Of a stretch of DNA of 64,000 nt, positions 63,756-64,000 are shown in pieces. Numbering within the stretch: the stretch's first letter is position 1; every line of letters starts with the position of its first letter. The position numbers and the translations under genes were made by a program. The notes under the pieces were generated by a model that was not told the DNA's origin, made no database searches, and was given only the letters and a program-made list of their open reading frames with translations. Origin of the DNA: DASQWC01 sp035640475 (GTDB lineage: Bacteria > Actinomycetota > JAICYB01); NCBI GenBank assembly GCA_035640475.1, contig DASQWC010000215.1, forward strand, positions 1 to 64,000, read 5' to 3'.

Positions 63756-64000
63756 CTAGACGCGCGCCTCGTTCCGCCGCTGCAGGATCACGTCGACCGT
63801 CTCCTCGGGTGTCTGATCGGACGTGTCGAGCCAGAGTCCGATTCGCGGTGTTCTCTCGCGGAGCTCCTCGTCGAGACCTTCGATCGACCAGCTGCCCGGT
63901 CGGTACGCAGTCTTTGCACGCCCGGCTTCGCGCGCTGCGACCACATCCGGTCTTGGTACCAGGACAACGACGTGCAATGGGCGAAATCGGATTCGCTCGA
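63756..64000 (-). CDS. Partial kinase-like protein (C-terminal part)
   Basis: The last 80 or so codons of a gene that continues past the right edge; the in-frame reading is open to the end of the window. The segment HVVVLVPRPDVVAAREAGRAKTAY, GLDEELRERTPRIGLWLDTSDQTPEETVDVILQRR reads like the C-terminus of a small AAA-type kinase such as the chloramphenicol-phosphotransferase/shikimate-kinase-like group, with Arg residues in the lid and ending in the conserved last helices. The P-loop is off the window, so the function is not assignable. A TTG at 63977 is the only in-frame start inside the window but is not likely to be the true one. Confidence 0.55.
   Translation of the reverse strand, partial: ERIRFRPLHVVVLVPRPDVVAAREAGRAKTAYRPGSWSIEGLDEELRERTPRIGLWLDTSDQTPEETVDVILQRRNEARV

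Overview
The window reads as a stretch of chromosome from a high-GC Gram-positive bacterium, most likely an uncultured member of the Actinomycetota outside the well-studied genera. The reasons are the many GTG and TTG starts, actinobacterial families (DUF1416, DUF3040, a DUF3488-type transglutaminase, a SigB/SigF partner-switching locus, a POL-PE-LIG LigD), an LPXTG-type sorting signal, and -10-like hexamers placed 6-8 nt before ATG, which suggests leaderless transcripts. Coding density is very high. No gap between genes exceeds 300 bases; the largest are 48985-49257 and about 168-375. I see no tRNA, rRNA, CRISPR array, phage or insertion sequence. The class-level assignment is inference only.

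Layout. 1-879: the start of mraZ (cut by the window edge) with a phased GTGG operator, and an HNH nuclease. 917-3718: a fused homocysteine methyltransferase/methylenetetrahydrofolate reductase and ispH. 3931-8196: a MoxR-DUF58-transglutaminase operon. 8193-10682: a CrtC/AttH-like lipocalin, an APH-family kinase and a DUF6285 protein. 10652-12560: a four-gene reverse operon with a DUF3040 protein and a NadD-like enzyme. 12677-19649: an operon for a branched-chain-amino-acid-type ABC importer in which the two permeases are fused and the two ATPases are fused, preceded by a secreted membrane-anchored protein and a tiny membrane protein. 19646-24389: an acyl-CoA dehydrogenase, a crotonase, a kelch lipoprotein, a sugar-hydrolase-like lipoprotein and an alpha/beta hydrolase. 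24447-29338: a DUF4097/DUF2089 pair, a nucleotide cyclase, DNA polymerase IV, a cyclophilin-like protein, a beta-propeller protein and DUF1416.

29342-33106: an isocitrate dehydrogenase-like enzyme facing an operon of an XRE-cupin regulator with leuC and leuD. 33176-35112: a BNR-repeat propeller and a metallophosphoesterase. 35109-37753: a transcription attenuator, made of an aromatic-residue leader peptide and a Rho-independent terminator, ahead of DAHP synthase and tryptophanyl-tRNA synthetase. 37764-46919: an LPRTG surface protein, threonine aldolase, a probable PPi-type phosphofructokinase, glycerol kinase, an acyltransferase, endonuclease III, a cyclic 2,3-diphosphoglycerate synthase-like protein and a crotonase. 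46920-48984: a SigB/SigF partner-switching locus with a SigF-type promoter inside it. 49258-53934: LigD and a GAF-PAS-GAF-SpoIIE phosphatase. 53931-57526: ROK glucokinase, ArsA-like ATPase, a double-HTH MerR regulator and an SRPBCC protein. 57523-64000: phosphoesterase, CcmH-like, DJ-1/PfpI, OsmC, MmgE/PrpD, a PPOX-family protein, a lipoprotein, a secreted esterase and a partial kinase-like gene.

Three patterns cut across the genes. Seven of thirteen convergent gene pairs overlap by exactly four bases at their stop codons, usually as CTAG. A GC-rich hairpin repeat family with the core GCTGCGCCCCCCGAACCCCC occurs at least five times, once inside a coding 3' end and once between leuC and leuD. 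Several genes appear to be read from leaderless transcripts. The clearest regulatory system is the aromatic attenuator at 35109-35271.
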